A program made the position numbers and the translations under genes. The notes under the pieces are model-generated. The model ran no database searches. It was not told where the DNA came from and saw only the letters and a list, made by a program, of their open reading frames with translations. 53,095 nucleotides of DNA, taken from contig JAFUBX010000043.1 in assembly GCA_017459985.1 (NCBI GenBank), forward strand, positions 1 to 53,095, read 5' to 3'. Positions 52,928 through 53,095 of this stretch are shown here, piece after piece. This DNA comes from Parasporobacterium sp. Its GTDB lineage: Bacteria; Bacillota; Clostridia; Lachnospirales; Lachnospiraceae. Numbering within the stretch: the stretch's first letter is position 1; every line of letters begins with the position of its first letter.

Positions 52928-53095
52928 GGGTGATCTGCGTAAAAATTGCCGAAAGCTATCCCTGCTCTGATGCGGGAAACAGGGATAGTAGATGGCGATT
53001 TTTTCATATATAGTCCAAGGAAATAGCCCGAACTGGACCATGTGTGAAATAATTGGGAATCGATATCCCTGTTCCGATGTAAAAAAGTGGGATAG
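52928..53095 (+). repeat. Mosaic palindrome element, locus D (cut by window end)
   Basis: A complete 89-nt X unit (52928-53016) starts GGGTGATC like the first unit of locus C. A shortened 18-nt linker (53017-53034) follows, then a second X unit from 53035 (GGACC) that runs out of the window. Orientation is the same as in loci A and C. Confidence 0.88.

Noticed and set aside
1-53095. Prophage or complete insertion sequence
   Set aside because: I saw no integrase, transposase, terminase or structural phage gene, and no tRNA gene that could serve as an attachment site.

Overview
The window looks like chromosomal DNA of a Clostridia-class Firmicute, most likely Lachnospiraceae-like. The evidence is the moderate GC content, strong AGGAGG-type ribosome binding sites, near-consensus TTGACA-N17-TATAAT promoters, an L10 leader, a glmS-type ribozyme, and the gene order rpmG-secE-nusG-rplKAJL-rpoBC. 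Genus and species cannot be read from the sequence alone.

Layout, left to right. (1) 0.7-9.9 kb, plus strand: rhomboid protease, HIT protein, xpt behind its own promoter and an attenuator-like hairpin, a nucleoside-type BMP/ABC transporter (binding protein, double ATPase, two permeases), a DJ-1 protein and a D,D-carboxypeptidase. (2) 11.1-13.4 kb, minus strand: the XpaC-TelA pair. (3) 13.5-21.3 kb, plus strand: one tightly packed operon with a serine-palmitoyltransferase-like PLP enzyme, a short-chain reductase, two membrane proteins of unknown function, the c-di-AMP cyclase CdaA, its YbbR/CdaR partner, GalE and a polyprenyl-phosphate sugar transferase. (4) 21.3-32.7 kb: the transcription/translation core, with an L1 operator, an L10 leader plus terminator, and separate promoters for rplJ and rpoB. 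(5) 32.8-48.6 kb: envelope genes (a lipoprotein L,D-transpeptidase, a glycosyltransferase, two multi-domain peptidoglycan-binding hydrolases, GtrA, a heterodimeric ABC exporter) and nagB behind a glmS-type ribozyme. (6) 48.7-52.8 kb: three acyltransferase-3 membrane proteins and two small unrecognised genes.

The most unusual structure is not coding. Five intergenic loci (about 1-0.33, 9.9-11.0, 35.2-35.7, 45.4-46.35 and 52.9-53.1 kb) are mosaics of the same palindromic modules, each with fixed dimensions. Module X is an 89-nt imperfect hairpin with a TATCCCTG/CAGGGATA core, repeated every 118 nt with related 29-nt linkers. Module Y is a 38-nt hairpin with ATATCCTC/GAGGATAT ends. Module Z is a 47-nt hairpin with GGAAGGT/ACCTTCC ends on a 74-nt period. 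Modules V and W and a short CTGCACCYTGGGTG motif go with them. Two loci are near-complete copies of the same roughly 1-kb composite in opposite orientation. I found no protein that could move or process them in this window.

The second notable point concerns amino-sugar metabolism. The ribozyme that normally feedback-represses the GlcN6P synthase GlmS sits here in front of a NagB-type deaminase. In addition, glmM is missing from its usual place behind cdaA-ybbR. Together these hint that NagB may work in the biosynthetic direction in this organism; that is inference.
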